A stretch of DNA of 64,000 nt from an uncultured Bacillota bacterium (GTDB lineage: Bacteria; Bacillota; Clostridia; Peptostreptococcales; Anaerovoracaceae): the NCBI GenBank assembly GCA_927441425.1, contig CAKMKG010000006.1, forward strand, positions 1-64,000. Direction: 5' to 3'. Position 1 is the stretch's first letter. Each line of letters starts with the position of its first letter. Below the pieces are notes generated by a model. It ran no database searches. It saw only the letters and a program-made list of their open reading frames with translations, and had not been told where the DNA came from. Shown one piece after another: positions 47,745-55,318 of this stretch. A program made the translations under genes and the position numbers.

Positions 47745-48754
47745 ATACAATAAAATCGATATGGGATTTTTTCCAATATCAAATACTTGGCATGAGATGG
47801 CTAAACGAAATAATTGGAGATGGTCTCAATTCAATTGGTCTTGATATTACCGGAAGATTGGGTGGAAGTATTCAGTTTTTTATCTATGATATTATAAAAA
47901 TATTAATTCTATTGTCGGTATTGATTTTTGTAATATCCTATATCCAAAGTTATTTCCCTCCGGAGAGGACAAAGCAGATTCTAGGAAAATACAGAGGAAT
48001 AACAGCAAATGCTATGGGCGCGCTGCTGGGAACAGTAACGCCATTCTGCAGCTGCTCATCTATTCCGCTTTTCATAGGTTTTACGAATGCAGGTTTACCA
48101 TTAGGCGTTACCTTCTCGTTTTTGATCTCATCCCCATTGGTTGATTTAGGAGCATTTGTACTTCTTATGAGCATCTTCGGGTTTAAAGTCTCCATTGCCT
48201 ATGTGGTTGTGGGACTGATTTTAGCGATACTCGGAGGCTCGCTCATTGAAAGGCTTCGGATGGAAGATGAAATTGAACAATACATCAAAGCTGCAGGAAG
48301 CGTGGATATTGAAGTTCCGGATCTAACTAGGAAAGACCGAATTTTATATGCTAAAGAACAAATGCAAAATACTGTAAAGAAGGTTTACCTTTATGTCTTA
48401 ATCGGCGTAGGTATTGGCGCATTGATTCATAACTGGATCCCTGCAGAAGTGATACAAGGAATATTGGGAAAAGAAAATCCTTTCTCTGTTCTAATTGCAA
48501 CGGTTGTTGGGATTCCAATGTATGCTGATATCTTTGGTACGCTGCCGATTGCAGAAGCATTGTTCTTCAAGGGAATCGGGCTTGGAACAATACTGTCCTT
48601 CATGATGGCTGTGACGGCATTATCTCTTCCATCCATTATCATGTTAAGAAAGGCAGTAAAGCCCAAGCTGCTTGGTGTGTTTGTTTTGGTCGTATCGGCC
48701 GGCATTCTCTTTATTGGCTATTTCTTTAATGCGTTAAGTTTTTTAATTGTTTAA
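47741..48754 (+). CDS. arsP: ArsP/YraQ-family permease
   Basis: This 337-residue membrane protein belongs to the permease family of ArsP (organoarsenical efflux) and YraQ. It has about eight hydrophobic segments, a TPFCSCSSIPLFIGF motif near residue 101 with the paired Cys important in ArsP, a mid-protein hydrophilic loop (about residues 190-220) and a second conserved GIPMYADIFGTLPIAEALF block near residue 260. It is first in an ars operon with redox proteins and ArsR. Export of methylated or aromatic As(III) is the best guess; other metalloid ligands are possible. An upstream in-frame TTG at 47693 is an alternative start. Confidence 0.8.
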   Translation: MNTIKSIWDFFQYQILGMRWLNEIIGDGLNSIGLDITGRLGGSIQFFIYDIIKILILLSVLIFVISYIQSYFPPERTKQILGKYRGITANAMGALLGTVTPFCSCSSIPLFIGFTNAGLPLGVTFSFLISSPLVDLGAFVLLMSIFGFKVSIAYVVVGLILAILGGSLIERLRMEDEIEQYIKAAGSVDIEVPDLTRKDRILYAKEQMQNTVKKVYLYVLIGVGIGALIHNWIPAEVIQGILGKENPFSVLIATVVGIPMYADIFGTLPIAEALFFKGIGLGTILSFMMAVTALSLPSIIMLRKAVKPKLLGVFVLVVSAGILFIGYFFNALSFLIV

Positions 48755-48778
48755 TAATATGAATTATGGGGGGGGAAA

Positions 48779-49306
48779 ATGGATAAAAAGAAACAACAGA
48801 GTTTGGTGAGAATCCTTATAGCAATCCTTATCATACTAAGCGTTTCAGGGATATGGTATGCTAAAAATAACAATGATAAAGAAACCGAGATCGGATCAGA
48901 TCATCCTGATTTTGTCCTTGAGGCAATGGAAATAGATTTGGACCAGCTTAAAAGCTATGGCCTGCCTATCATTATTGATTTTGGGGCGGATAGCTGTGAT
49001 CCTTGTAAAGAAATGGCGCCTGTATTAAAGGAACTGAATGCAGAGTTGAGGGGAAAAGCGATTATAAAGTTTGTAGATGTCTGGAAGTACCCGGAAGCGG
49101 CAAAAGGGTATCCCCTCAGTTTAATTCCTACACAGATGTTCTTCGATCAAGAGGGGAAACCTTACACGCCTTCGGATCCGGCAGGTATGGGCATGACAAT
49201 GTATGAGTCCAATGAGACGAAGGAGCATGTTTTCACGATGCATGAAGGTGGAATGACAAAAGAGCAGCTATTAGAAGTATTGAAAGAAATGGGGCTTGAG
49301 GAATGA
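48779..49306 (+). CDS. Membrane-anchored thioredoxin-like protein
   Basis: This 175-residue protein has an N-terminal membrane helix (about residues 9-27) and a thioredoxin fold outside the membrane: IIIDFGADSCDPCKEMAPVL near residue 65 with a CDPC active site, and the cis-Pro loop SLIPTQMFFDQEGK near residue 118. A loop rich in Met and Ser (GMGMTMYESN) interrupts the C-terminal half. The next gene encodes a CcdA-type electron carrier, overlapping by four bases, which should keep this protein reduced. Confidence 0.9.
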   Translation: MDKKKQQSLVRILIAILIILSVSGIWYAKNNNDKETEIGSDHPDFVLEAMEIDLDQLKSYGLPIIIDFGADSCDPCKEMAPVLKELNAELRGKAIIKFVDVWKYPEAAKGYPLSLIPTQMFFDQEGKPYTPSDPAGMGMTMYESNETKEHVFTMHEGGMTKEQLLEVLKEMGLEE

Positions 49307-49995
49307 TCAATGAATGGTTGGAAACGTTATCACAATTGATTCATGATCATCTATGGATTTCACCGCTTCTTGCCCTTGCTGCAGGGATCCTGACATCATT
49401 TACCCCTTGTTCGCTGTCTACCGTTCCCCTTGTAATCGGATACGTTGGAGGTGCAAGTGGAAATGATACAAAAAAAGCCTTTGCGCTTTCATTGACTTTC
49501 GCATTTGGAACTGCTGTAACCTTTACTATATTAGGGACTGCAGCTTCTCTGCTTGGGAAGCTAATGGGAACATCTTCATCTATTTGGTATTTATTCTTAG
49601 GTGTTTTGATGGTTCTTATGGCGTTACAGACCTTTGAATTATTCAACTTTATTCCATCGTCCTCCTTTCTGTCAAAGAGTAACAAACGAGGCTATGTAGG
49701 AGCTTTTCTCGCGGGAGTTCTGGGAGGATTTTTTTCGTCGCCATGTGCAACCCCTGTACTCATTGTTCTTTTGGCCATCGTAGCCAAGAGTGGAAATGTA
49801 TTGATGGGAGTTGCTTTGCTGCTGCTTTATTCAATAGGCCATGGGATACTGGTTGTTGTTGCAGGGACTTCCTTGGTGTTTGTGCGCAAGTTAACTGCCA
49901 GCAGTCAGTATGGAATGTTCAGCAGCATCTTACGATATACCATGGGCACGATCATTTTGCTTTTGGGATTTTATATGTTTTATTTAGGATTTTGA
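49303..49995 (+). CDS. ccdA: CcdA/DsbD-type transmembrane electron carrier
   Basis: This 230-residue protein has six hydrophobic segments and the two redox Cys of the CcdA family, in FTPCSLSTVPL near residue 31 and FSSPCATPVL near residue 147. It moves thiol electrons from cytoplasmic thioredoxin to proteins outside. It overlaps the membrane thioredoxin gene (ATGA), and a small cytoplasmic thioredoxin-like gene follows, giving a complete relay in one operon. Confidence 0.9.
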   Translation: MINEWLETLSQLIHDHLWISPLLALAAGILTSFTPCSLSTVPLVIGYVGGASGNDTKKAFALSLTFAFGTAVTFTILGTAASLLGKLMGTSSSIWYLFLGVLMVLMALQTFELFNFIPSSSFLSKSNKRGYVGAFLAGVLGGFFSSPCATPVLIVLLAIVAKSGNVLMGVALLLLYSIGHGILVVVAGTSLVFVRKLTASSQYGMFSSILRYTMGTIILLLGFYMFYLGF

Positions 49996-50044
49996 TGTAA
50001 TCATATTATAAATTATAAGAATAAGTGGGGAGGAATAACTTCAT

Positions 50045-50299
50045 ATGAGCAATATGCTGGAACTTAAAATTTTAGGAACAGGCTGCAAAAATTGCACAAC
50101 GTTAGAGGAAAACACAAAAGCAGCATTAAAACAGATGGGTGTAGAAGCAACCGTTGATAAGATAACTGATTATGCCGAAATCGCCGGCTATGGTATTATG
50201 TCCACACCGGGATTGGTTGCAAACGGCAAGGTGGTCTCATTTGGAAAAGTATTAAAGCCGAATGATATTATCAAGATTCTTGAAAAGATAATTGAATAA
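50045..50299 (+). CDS. Small thioredoxin-like protein (MTH895/TM0996 type)
   Basis: This 84-residue cytoplasmic protein has the CKNC active site in LGTGCKNCTTLEENT near residue 9 and the cis-Pro segment MSTPGLVANGKVVSFGK near residue 56. Small redox proteins of this type are often found beside ArsP-like permeases and CcdA in anaerobes. It probably feeds electrons to the neighbouring CcdA or reduces a metalloid or protein disulfide. Confidence 0.9.
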   Translation: MSNMLELKILGTGCKNCTTLEENTKAALKQMGVEATVDKITDYAEIAGYGIMSTPGLVANGKVVSFGKVLKPNDIIKILEKIIE

Positions 50300-50340
50300 T
50301 ACGTTTTGGCTGAATAATGCATGATTGAGAGGTGAAATGA

Positions 50341-50619
50341 TTGAAAAGCGACTACAAAGGATATGCGAGCATGATGAAAGCACTGGGTGATGAAACGAGG
50401 TTGAAAATCTTCCATATGCTTGCGGAAGGTGAGCTTTGTGCGTGTAAGGTCCTGGAAGAATTCAATATCACGCAGCCGACCCTATCCTACCATATGAAGA
50501 TTTTATGTGACAGCGGATTGGTCAACGGCAGGCGAGATGGAATTTGGATGAGATATACGATTAACAAAGAAACATATGATCGTTTAAAGGGTTTTATCGA
50601 CAATGTGGATCCATCTTAA
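50341..50619 (+). CDS. arsR: ArsR family transcriptional repressor (first copy)
   Basis: This 92-residue winged-helix protein has the ALGDETRLKIFHML entry and the metalloid motif ELCACKVLEEF near residue 32, where the CxC pair binds As(III), followed by the recognition helix QPTLSYHMKIL. The start is TTG with GAGGTG 6 bases upstream. As part of the first ars transcript it should repress its own operon until arsenite binds. Confidence 0.93.
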   Translation: MKSDYKGYASMMKALGDETRLKIFHMLAEGELCACKVLEEFNITQPTLSYHMKILCDSGLVNGRRDGIWMRYTINKETYDRLKGFIDNVDPS

Positions 50620-50660
50620 TGAGAGGATGGATTATAAAATGATTAAGAAAGTGTGGAAAA

Positions 50661-51185
50661 ATGAGTAATCATTCTGGATGTTGCCCCTGCGAGAGCAGTG
50701 GTTGCTGTACTCCTGAACCCGAAAGAAAAAAAATCACAATTGATTTTCTATATCTGGATTTAACTGTTTGTGAACGATGCCAGGGAACTGAGACAAATTT
50801 GGACCAAGCGGTGAATGAGGTATCCAAAGTTTTGCGTGCTGCAGGGTATGAAATACAGGTTACAAAAGTAAACATCACATCGGAAGAACTGGCAAACAAG
50901 TATCAGTTCATCAGCTCCCCAACCATCCGAATCAACGGAAGAGATATTGCGCTCAATGTGAAAGAGTCGGGTTGTAAGGAATGCGGGGATCTTTGCGGAG
51001 ATTCTGTTGATTGCAGAGTCTGGGAGTATGAGGGAAAGGAATACAATGAACCGCCTGCGGCTATGATCATTAACGCAATCATGAAAGAAGTGTATTCTAA
51101 AACCAATGCAAACGCATCAGAAGGAGTGGAATATGTAATTCCGGAGAACTTGAAATCTTTTTTCAGAGGATTAAAAAAAGAGTAG
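50661..51185 (+). CDS. DUF2703 family thioredoxin-fold protein
   Basis: This 174-residue protein begins with a Cys-rich segment (residues 7-18 hold five Cys in CCPCESSGCC order), then a DUF2703 thioredoxin-like domain with YLDLTVCERCQGTE near residue 30 (CxxC), SSPTIRINGRDI near residue 89 and a second Cys cluster (CKECGDLCGD and DCRVW) near residues 105-118. This family recurs in arsenic gene clusters. It may be a metalloid chaperone or thiol reductase; no function is proven. It ends the first ars transcript. Confidence 0.85.
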   Translation: MSNHSGCCPCESSGCCTPEPERKKITIDFLYLDLTVCERCQGTETNLDQAVNEVSKVLRAAGYEIQVTKVNITSEELANKYQFISSPTIRINGRDIALNVKESGCKECGDLCGDSVDCRVWEYEGKEYNEPPAAMIINAIMKEVYSKTNANASEGVEYVIPENLKSFFRGLKKE

Positions 51186-51196
51186 GCTTCTATACG

Positions 51197-51226
51197 CGAG
51201 GTGGGTTTGCCACCTCGTTTTATATT
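51197..51226 (+). terminator. Terminator of the first ars transcript
   Basis: CGAGGTGG pairs with CCACCTCG over a GTTTG loop, followed by TTTTATATT. Confidence 0.85.
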
Positions 51227-51270
51227 ATGTTAGAAATATTACATTTCGTATCGCTCCAGGATATTTATTG

Positions 51271-51319
51271 TTAAATTACTGTTAAATGGATTGACATAAA
51301 TTGCAGCATGAGTTAGTAT
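51271..51319 (+). promoter_or_regulatory. Promoter of arsR2-acr3 with upstream TTAAAT repeats
   Basis: TTGACA (51291-51296) and TAGTAT (51314-51319) are 17 bp apart. Upstream, TTAAAT occurs at 51271 and 51282, an 11-bp period that resembles a degenerate Pho box. It is weaker than the arsC site and may be chance. Confidence 0.65.
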
Positions 51320-51331
51320 ATTCGTGTAACC

Positions 51332-51355
51332 ACATATATATAAATATCTATATGT
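51332..51355. promoter_or_regulatory. Operator-like inverted repeat of the second ars transcript
   Basis: ACATATA and TATATGT form 7-base arms separated by 10 bases, just after the predicted transcription start. The 7-10-7 layout equals that of the repeat at 47614-47637, as expected if one ArsR controls both. Confidence 0.6.
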
Positions 51356-51711
51356 TGATAGGAAGGGAGGTAGTAACTCTGGATATTGTAAATGTCCTAA
51401 AAGCGCTTTCAGATGAAACGCGGCTGAGAATACTCAATCTACTGTATGAGAGAGAGCTATGTGTCTGTGATATCAATGAATCATTAGATATTATGCAGAC
51501 GAAGGCATCCCGCCATCTTAGCTACCTAAAGAAGATGGGGCTCATAAAAGGCAGAAAGCAAGCCCAATGGGTGTACTACTCAATTATAAAAGAGGAGGAC
51601 ACCTCCTTTATCGGTGATTTGATCGAAAAGTCGCTTAGAAATAATCCACCATATGACAATGATTTAATTCAGCTTGCTGCATGGTTAGGTAAGAAAAATA
51701 TGAATTGTTAA
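51352..51711 (+). CDS. arsR: ArsR family transcriptional repressor (second copy)
   Basis: This roughly 119-residue protein has ALSDETRLRILNLLYERELCVCDINESL, the canonical ArsR metal site with the CVC pair, and the recognition helix TKASRHLSYLKKMGLI. A C-terminal extension of about 30 residues ends in Cys. The start is uncertain: ATG 51352 has no binding site, while AAGGGAGG lies 8 bases before an in-frame CTG at 51379, which would begin the protein at LDIVNVLKALSD. The longest frame (from 51301) begins before the predicted transcription start. Confidence 0.9.
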   Translation: MLIGREVVTLDIVNVLKALSDETRLRILNLLYERELCVCDINESLDIMQTKASRHLSYLKKMGLIKGRKQAQWVYYSIIKEEDTSFIGDLIEKSLRNNPPYDNDLIQLAAWLGKKNMNC

Positions 51712-51751
51712 AAGGGGAAACCTTAATTTGAGAAATAGGATGTGATTTAAA

Positions 51752-52816
51752 ATGAGTAAAAACAAGAAATCGGAAATTGGGTTCTTTGAGAAGTATTTAA
51801 CTGTTTGGGTCATACTTTGTATGGTACTTGGGATATTAATCGGCAAGTATTTGCCTACAATTCCTGAATTTTTAGGACAATTCGAGTATGCTAACGTTTC
51901 TGTGCCAATTGCCATCTTAATCTGGATCATGATCTATCCGATGATGATGAAAGTTGATTTTATAAGTATCAAAAATGTCGGGAAAAATCCGAAGGGATTA
52001 TTTATAACCTGGATCACAAATTGGATCATCAAACCCTTTACGATGTATGGGATTGCAGCTTTTTTCTTTTACGTTGTGTTCAAGTCAATCATACCTCCTG
52101 ATTTGGCGAAAGACTATCTTGCGGGAGCAGTATTACTTGGAGCCGCACCTTGTACCGCAATGGTGTTTGTATGGAGTCATCTTACAAAAGGAGATCCGGC
52201 CTATACGGTTATACAGGTTGCAACCAACGATCTTATTATTCTGATTGCCTTTACTCCAATTGTAGCATTGCTGCTTGGTATTAGTGGAGTTGTGGTTCCG
52301 TGGAATACCCTGATTCTATCAGTTGTATTATTTGTTGTAATCCCTCTTGCGGCAGGAATTATAACCCGTTTAACAGTGATCGGGAATAAGGGGGAAGAAT
52401 ATTTGAATCATACTTTTTTACCCAAGTTCAATCATATTACAATTGTTGGACTCCTTCTAACGCTGATTATCATCTTTTCCTTCCAGGGAAATGTGATTGT
52501 TGAAAATCCACTGCACATTGGATTGATCGCGGTACCGCTTATTATTCAAACGTTCCTAATCTTCTTTGTCGCTTATATTGCAGCGAAGATGTTAAAACTG
52601 CCCCACAACATAGCTGCACCGGCAGGGATGATTGGTGCTTCAAATTTCTTTGAGTTGGCTGTTGCTGTAGCCATAGCATTGTTTGGAACAACCTCTCCTG
52701 TTGCATTGGCGACCATCGTCGGAGTGCTAGTTGAAGTTCCGGTTATGCTAATCCTTGTTAAGATTGCAAATAATACGACATCATGGTTTCCTGAAAGAGA
52801 GATGAATAGGGAATAA
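51752..52816 (+). CDS. acr3: Arsenite efflux permease of the ACR3 family
   Basis: This 354-residue protein has ten hydrophobic segments and the ACR3 signature GAAPCTAMVFVWSHLTKGDP near residue 129, with the conserved Cys needed for As(III) transport, plus GASNFFELAVAVAIALFG near residue 297. It exports arsenite using the proton gradient. It follows arsR2 and precedes the arsC pair, completing a reduction-efflux route. Confidence 0.95.
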   Translation: MSKNKKSEIGFFEKYLTVWVILCMVLGILIGKYLPTIPEFLGQFEYANVSVPIAILIWIMIYPMMMKVDFISIKNVGKNPKGLFITWITNWIIKPFTMYGIAAFFFYVVFKSIIPPDLAKDYLAGAVLLGAAPCTAMVFVWSHLTKGDPAYTVIQVATNDLIILIAFTPIVALLLGISGVVVPWNTLILSVVLFVVIPLAAGIITRLTVIGNKGEEYLNHTFLPKFNHITIVGLLLTLIIIFSFQGNVIVENPLHIGLIAVPLIIQTFLIFFVAYIAAKMLKLPHNIAAPAGMIGASNFFELAVAVAIALFGTTSPVALATIVGVLVEVPVMLILVKIANNTTSWFPEREMNRE

Positions 52817-52826
52817 AGGAAATGAT

Positions 52827-52891
52827 TTAACAGAAAGTTAACAGTAAATTAACAAAGGCTTTATCTCTGGGATTTCATACTATTATATAAT
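52827..52891 (+). promoter_or_regulatory. Pho-box-like promoter of the arsC pair
   Basis: TTAACA occurs three times without mismatch at 52827-52832, 52838-52843 and 52849-52854, each 11 bp apart. A TATAAT lies at 52886-52891, with an extra weak copy (TTTATC) at 52860. No -35 hexamer is present at the right spacing, as expected for an activator-dependent promoter. The TTAACA direct repeat with an 11-bp period is the PhoP box of Bacillus. Confidence 0.75.
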
Positions 52892-52928
52892 ATTATTGAA
52901 AGATACGAAGTATTGATTGGAGTAAAGG

Positions 52929-53396
52929 ATGATAAAAGTATTATTTGTATGTGTTCATAACGCTGCAAGGAGTCAGATGGCAGAAGCCTTTTTGAACAAG
53001 CTGGGACAAGGGCATTTCCTTGCAGAAAGCGCCGGACTTGAACCTGCGCCGTTAAATGACCTGGTTGTCAAGGCAATGGCAGAAATCGGTTACGATATTT
53101 CTAAAAATGAAACGAACTCGGTTTTTGACTTCTATAAAGAAGGACGAAAATATAATATGATCGTCAAGGTATGTGATACAGAGCACGGTCAGAAATGCCC
53201 CATATTCCCCTTGACGCTAAGGGTACTGGATTGGAATCTGCCGGATCCCAGTGCGCTGGAAGGTACAGAAGAGGATAAGCTTGTGAAAATCAGAGCCCTG
53301 AGAGATACGATCAAAGGGCTGGTGGTCACACTTATTGACGAGTTCAAAGATTTAGATGCCGATCAAGCAAACAATGAAGAGGAGGAGTCAAGATGA
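52929..53396 (+). CDS. arsC: Arsenate reductase, low-molecular-weight phosphatase type (first copy)
   Basis: This 155-residue enzyme has the phosphatase loop FVCVHNAARSQMAEA near residue 6 (CX5R), a Cys pair in VCDTEHGQKCPIFPL near residue 81, and the late Asp in LPDPSALEG. The Cys arrangement is that of the thioredoxin-coupled ArsC of S. aureus and B. subtilis, with the second pair spaced one residue wider. It reduces As(V) to As(III) for export by ACR3. It overlaps the next arsC by ATGA. Confidence 0.92.
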   Translation: MIKVLFVCVHNAARSQMAEAFLNKLGQGHFLAESAGLEPAPLNDLVVKAMAEIGYDISKNETNSVFDFYKEGRKYNMIVKVCDTEHGQKCPIFPLTLRVLDWNLPDPSALEGTEEDKLVKIRALRDTIKGLVVTLIDEFKDLDADQANNEEEESR

Positions 53397-53797
53397 GTGT
53401 CAATAAGCCCAAGGTCGCATTTGTCTGTGTTCACAATTCCTGCAGAAGTCAGATCGCAGAAGCACTGGGCAAACATTTTGCCGGAGACGTGTTCGAAAGC
53501 TTTTCGGCGGGAACGGAGACAAAGCCGCAGATCAATCAGGATGCAGTCAGACTGATGAAAGAAATATACGGTATCGACATGGAAAAAACCCAATATTCCA
53601 AGCTTTTGACCGATATCCCGGAGGTGGACGTTGTTGTCAAAATGGGTTGTAATGTGGTATGCCCTTATCTTCCGGCCAAGCTTCAAGAAGATTGGGGGCT
53701 AGACGATCCCACCGGAAAAGGGGATGAGGAATTTCGAACAGTGATAAAGACCATCGAAGCCAATGTGATAGACTTGAGAGAGCGATTAAGAAGCTAG
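53393..53797 (+). CDS. arsC: Arsenate reductase, low-molecular-weight phosphatase type (second copy)
   Basis: This 134-residue protein has the phosphatase loop FVCVHNSCRSQIAEA near residue 10, with an extra Cys inside the loop, and a distal Cys pair in KMGCNVVCPYLP near residue 87 (CX3C). The general acid Asp is in LDDPTGKGDEEF. The two proteins differ clearly, so this is not a recent duplication. It may have a different reductant or substrate, such as another oxyanion. The gene ends before a strong terminator. Confidence 0.9.
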   Translation: MSVNKPKVAFVCVHNSCRSQIAEALGKHFAGDVFESFSAGTETKPQINQDAVRLMKEIYGIDMEKTQYSKLLTDIPEVDVVVKMGCNVVCPYLPAKLQEDWGLDDPTGKGDEEFRTVIKTIEANVIDLRERLRS

Positions 53798-53827
53798 TAA
53801 AAATATTTTATCAGTATTCCTATTTTA

Positions 53828-53863
53828 GGAGCATTTCTATATATTTGAAATGCTCCTTTTTTC
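53828..53863 (+). terminator. Terminator after the arsC pair
   Basis: GGAGCATTTC pairs with GAAATGCTCC, a 10-bp perfect stem, followed by six T residues. Confidence 0.95.
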
Positions 53864-53905
53864 GATTGGTTTCATATACTGTAGTATTAAATCAAGGAGG
53901 TTGAC

Positions 53906-55219
53906 ATGATGAACAAGGAGGAAAGCTCATTAACGGCAGGGAAGAACGGTCCGGTTCTGCTGCAGGATGTCCGGCTCATTGACAAGTTGACTCGGTTCGT
54001 GAGGGAACGAATTCCCGAGAGGGTGGTCTTCGCCAAAGGGACAGGCGCACACGGTTATTTCAGGGTATATATGCCGATGAGTGATTTCACGACGGCTGCA
54101 TTTTTGCAAAATCCTGAACGGAAAACTCCTGTGCTTGTTAGATTTTCAACAATGAGCGGTTCCAAGGGATCAGCGGATACGCTGCGTGATGTGAGGGGCT
54201 TTGCAGTTAAGTTTTATACCACTGAAGGAAACTACGATTTAGTCTGCACCAGCCTGCCTGTCTTTTATATACGTGATGCAATTCACTTTCCTGAGCTCAT
54301 GCATGCTCTTAAGCCTTCGCCCAGTACCAATCTAACTGAGCCTGCACGTTTCTGGAACTATATAGCGGAAGCGCCGGAAGCCACCCATATGGTAACATGG
54401 CTGTTTTCTGACAACGGTACCCTTAAGAGCTATCGTCATATGGAAGGCTTCAGCATAAATACTTACGTTTGGATTTCTGAAAATGGCCAAAGACAATTGG
54501 TAAGATATCATTGGAAACCAATGCTGGGAAGGAAGAATATCACGAGGTATGAAGCTGAATTCCTGGCAGGCTTTGATCCTGATGCCGCTGCCAGAGATCT
54601 TTGTGACTCTCTGGAGCGTGGGGAACTAACGGAGTATGAACTCAATGTACAGCTCATCCCATTTGATCAACAGGATCAATATGATTTTGATCCCTTGGAT
54701 GCTACGAAAGCATGGCCTGAAGCGGTGATTCCTCTCCTAAAAGTTGGAAAACTGACATTGAACAAAGCAACTGAGAACTACTTGGAGGAAGTAGAAAAGG
54801 CGGCTTTTTCACCGGCGAATATTGTTCCGGGGATAGAATTCTCCTTCGACCGGCTCCTCCAGGGCGCGATCTTTGCTTCCATGGATGCAGAAAGGCATCG
54901 GTTGGGATCGAACTTTGAACAGTTTCCGGTCAATCAGACCAGATACCCGATTACTGCAGCGTCTCCTCAAAGCAGAGTCCCATCTGCAGTCCGTGTGGAA
55001 GGGAAAATTGAACGGAATCAAGCTGTGAAAGGGGATGACTTCACACAAGCGGGGGAACGATATCGAGAGATGTCCCCAAAGGAGCAGGATCGTTTGGTGG
55101 ATAACATCATAGACCATTTGATGTTTGTTGACGATAAGATTCAACGAAAGGTTGTAGGATATTTTACACAAGCGGATGAAGAGTTTGGAGCGCGCGTCGC
55201 CCGGGGACTTGACTTTTAA
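53906..55219 (+). CDS. Catalase-fold protein lacking the catalytic and haem-ligand residues
   Basis: This 437-residue protein aligns along its length with monofunctional haem catalases: VRFSTMSGSKGSADT, DVRGFAVKFYTTEGNYDLV, PVFYIRDAIHFP, KVGKLTLNKATENY and RHRLGSNFEQFPVN are all recognisable. The key residues are changed. The distal His of VVHAKG is Phe42 (VVFAKG), the distal Asn of GNNTP is Ser116 (VCTSLP), the proximal Tyr is Ser325 and the Arg that supports it is Ala321 (GAIFASMD instead of GRLFAYPD). The frame is intact and the rest well conserved, so it is not simply decayed. It cannot be a normal catalase. A small inverted repeat (ATACT-GT-AGTAT, 53876-53887) precedes it. Confidence 0.85.
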   Translation: MMNKEESSLTAGKNGPVLLQDVRLIDKLTRFVRERIPERVVFAKGTGAHGYFRVYMPMSDFTTAAFLQNPERKTPVLVRFSTMSGSKGSADTLRDVRGFAVKFYTTEGNYDLVCTSLPVFYIRDAIHFPELMHALKPSPSTNLTEPARFWNYIAEAPEATHMVTWLFSDNGTLKSYRHMEGFSINTYVWISENGQRQLVRYHWKPMLGRKNITRYEAEFLAGFDPDAAARDLCDSLERGELTEYELNVQLIPFDQQDQYDFDPLDATKAWPEAVIPLLKVGKLTLNKATENYLEEVEKAAFSPANIVPGIEFSFDRLLQGAIFASMDAERHRLGSNFEQFPVNQTRYPITAASPQSRVPSAVRVEGKIERNQAVKGDDFTQAGERYREMSPKEQDRLVDNIIDHLMFVDDKIQRKVVGYFTQADEEFGARVARGLDF

Positions 55220-55237
55220 AGTCAGGTCCCACTTTTA
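55204..55237 (+). terminator. Terminator overlapping the catalase-like gene end
   Basis: A 12-bp stem (GGGACTTGACTT / AAGTCAGGTCCC, one G-T) has the gene's TAA stop codon at its loop, followed by ACTTTTATC. Confidence 0.75.
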
Positions 55238-55264
55238 TCCAGAAAAAACTTTACTATAACAACG

Positions 55265-55301
55265 CTGAAAGGTAAAATAAGCTATACCCTTTCAGTTTTT
55301 T
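55265..55301 (+). terminator. Second terminator before dgt
   Basis: CTGAAAGG pairs with CCTTTCAG, followed by TTTTTTATTG. With the hairpin upstream it insulates dgt from the catalase-like gene. Confidence 0.82.
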
Positions 55302-55318
55302 ATTGACAGGAGAGTAGG

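Noticed and set aside
53906-55219. Catalase-like gene as a pseudogene
   Set aside because: No frameshift or stop; flanking motifs are well kept and the replaced residues are concentrated at the haem site.
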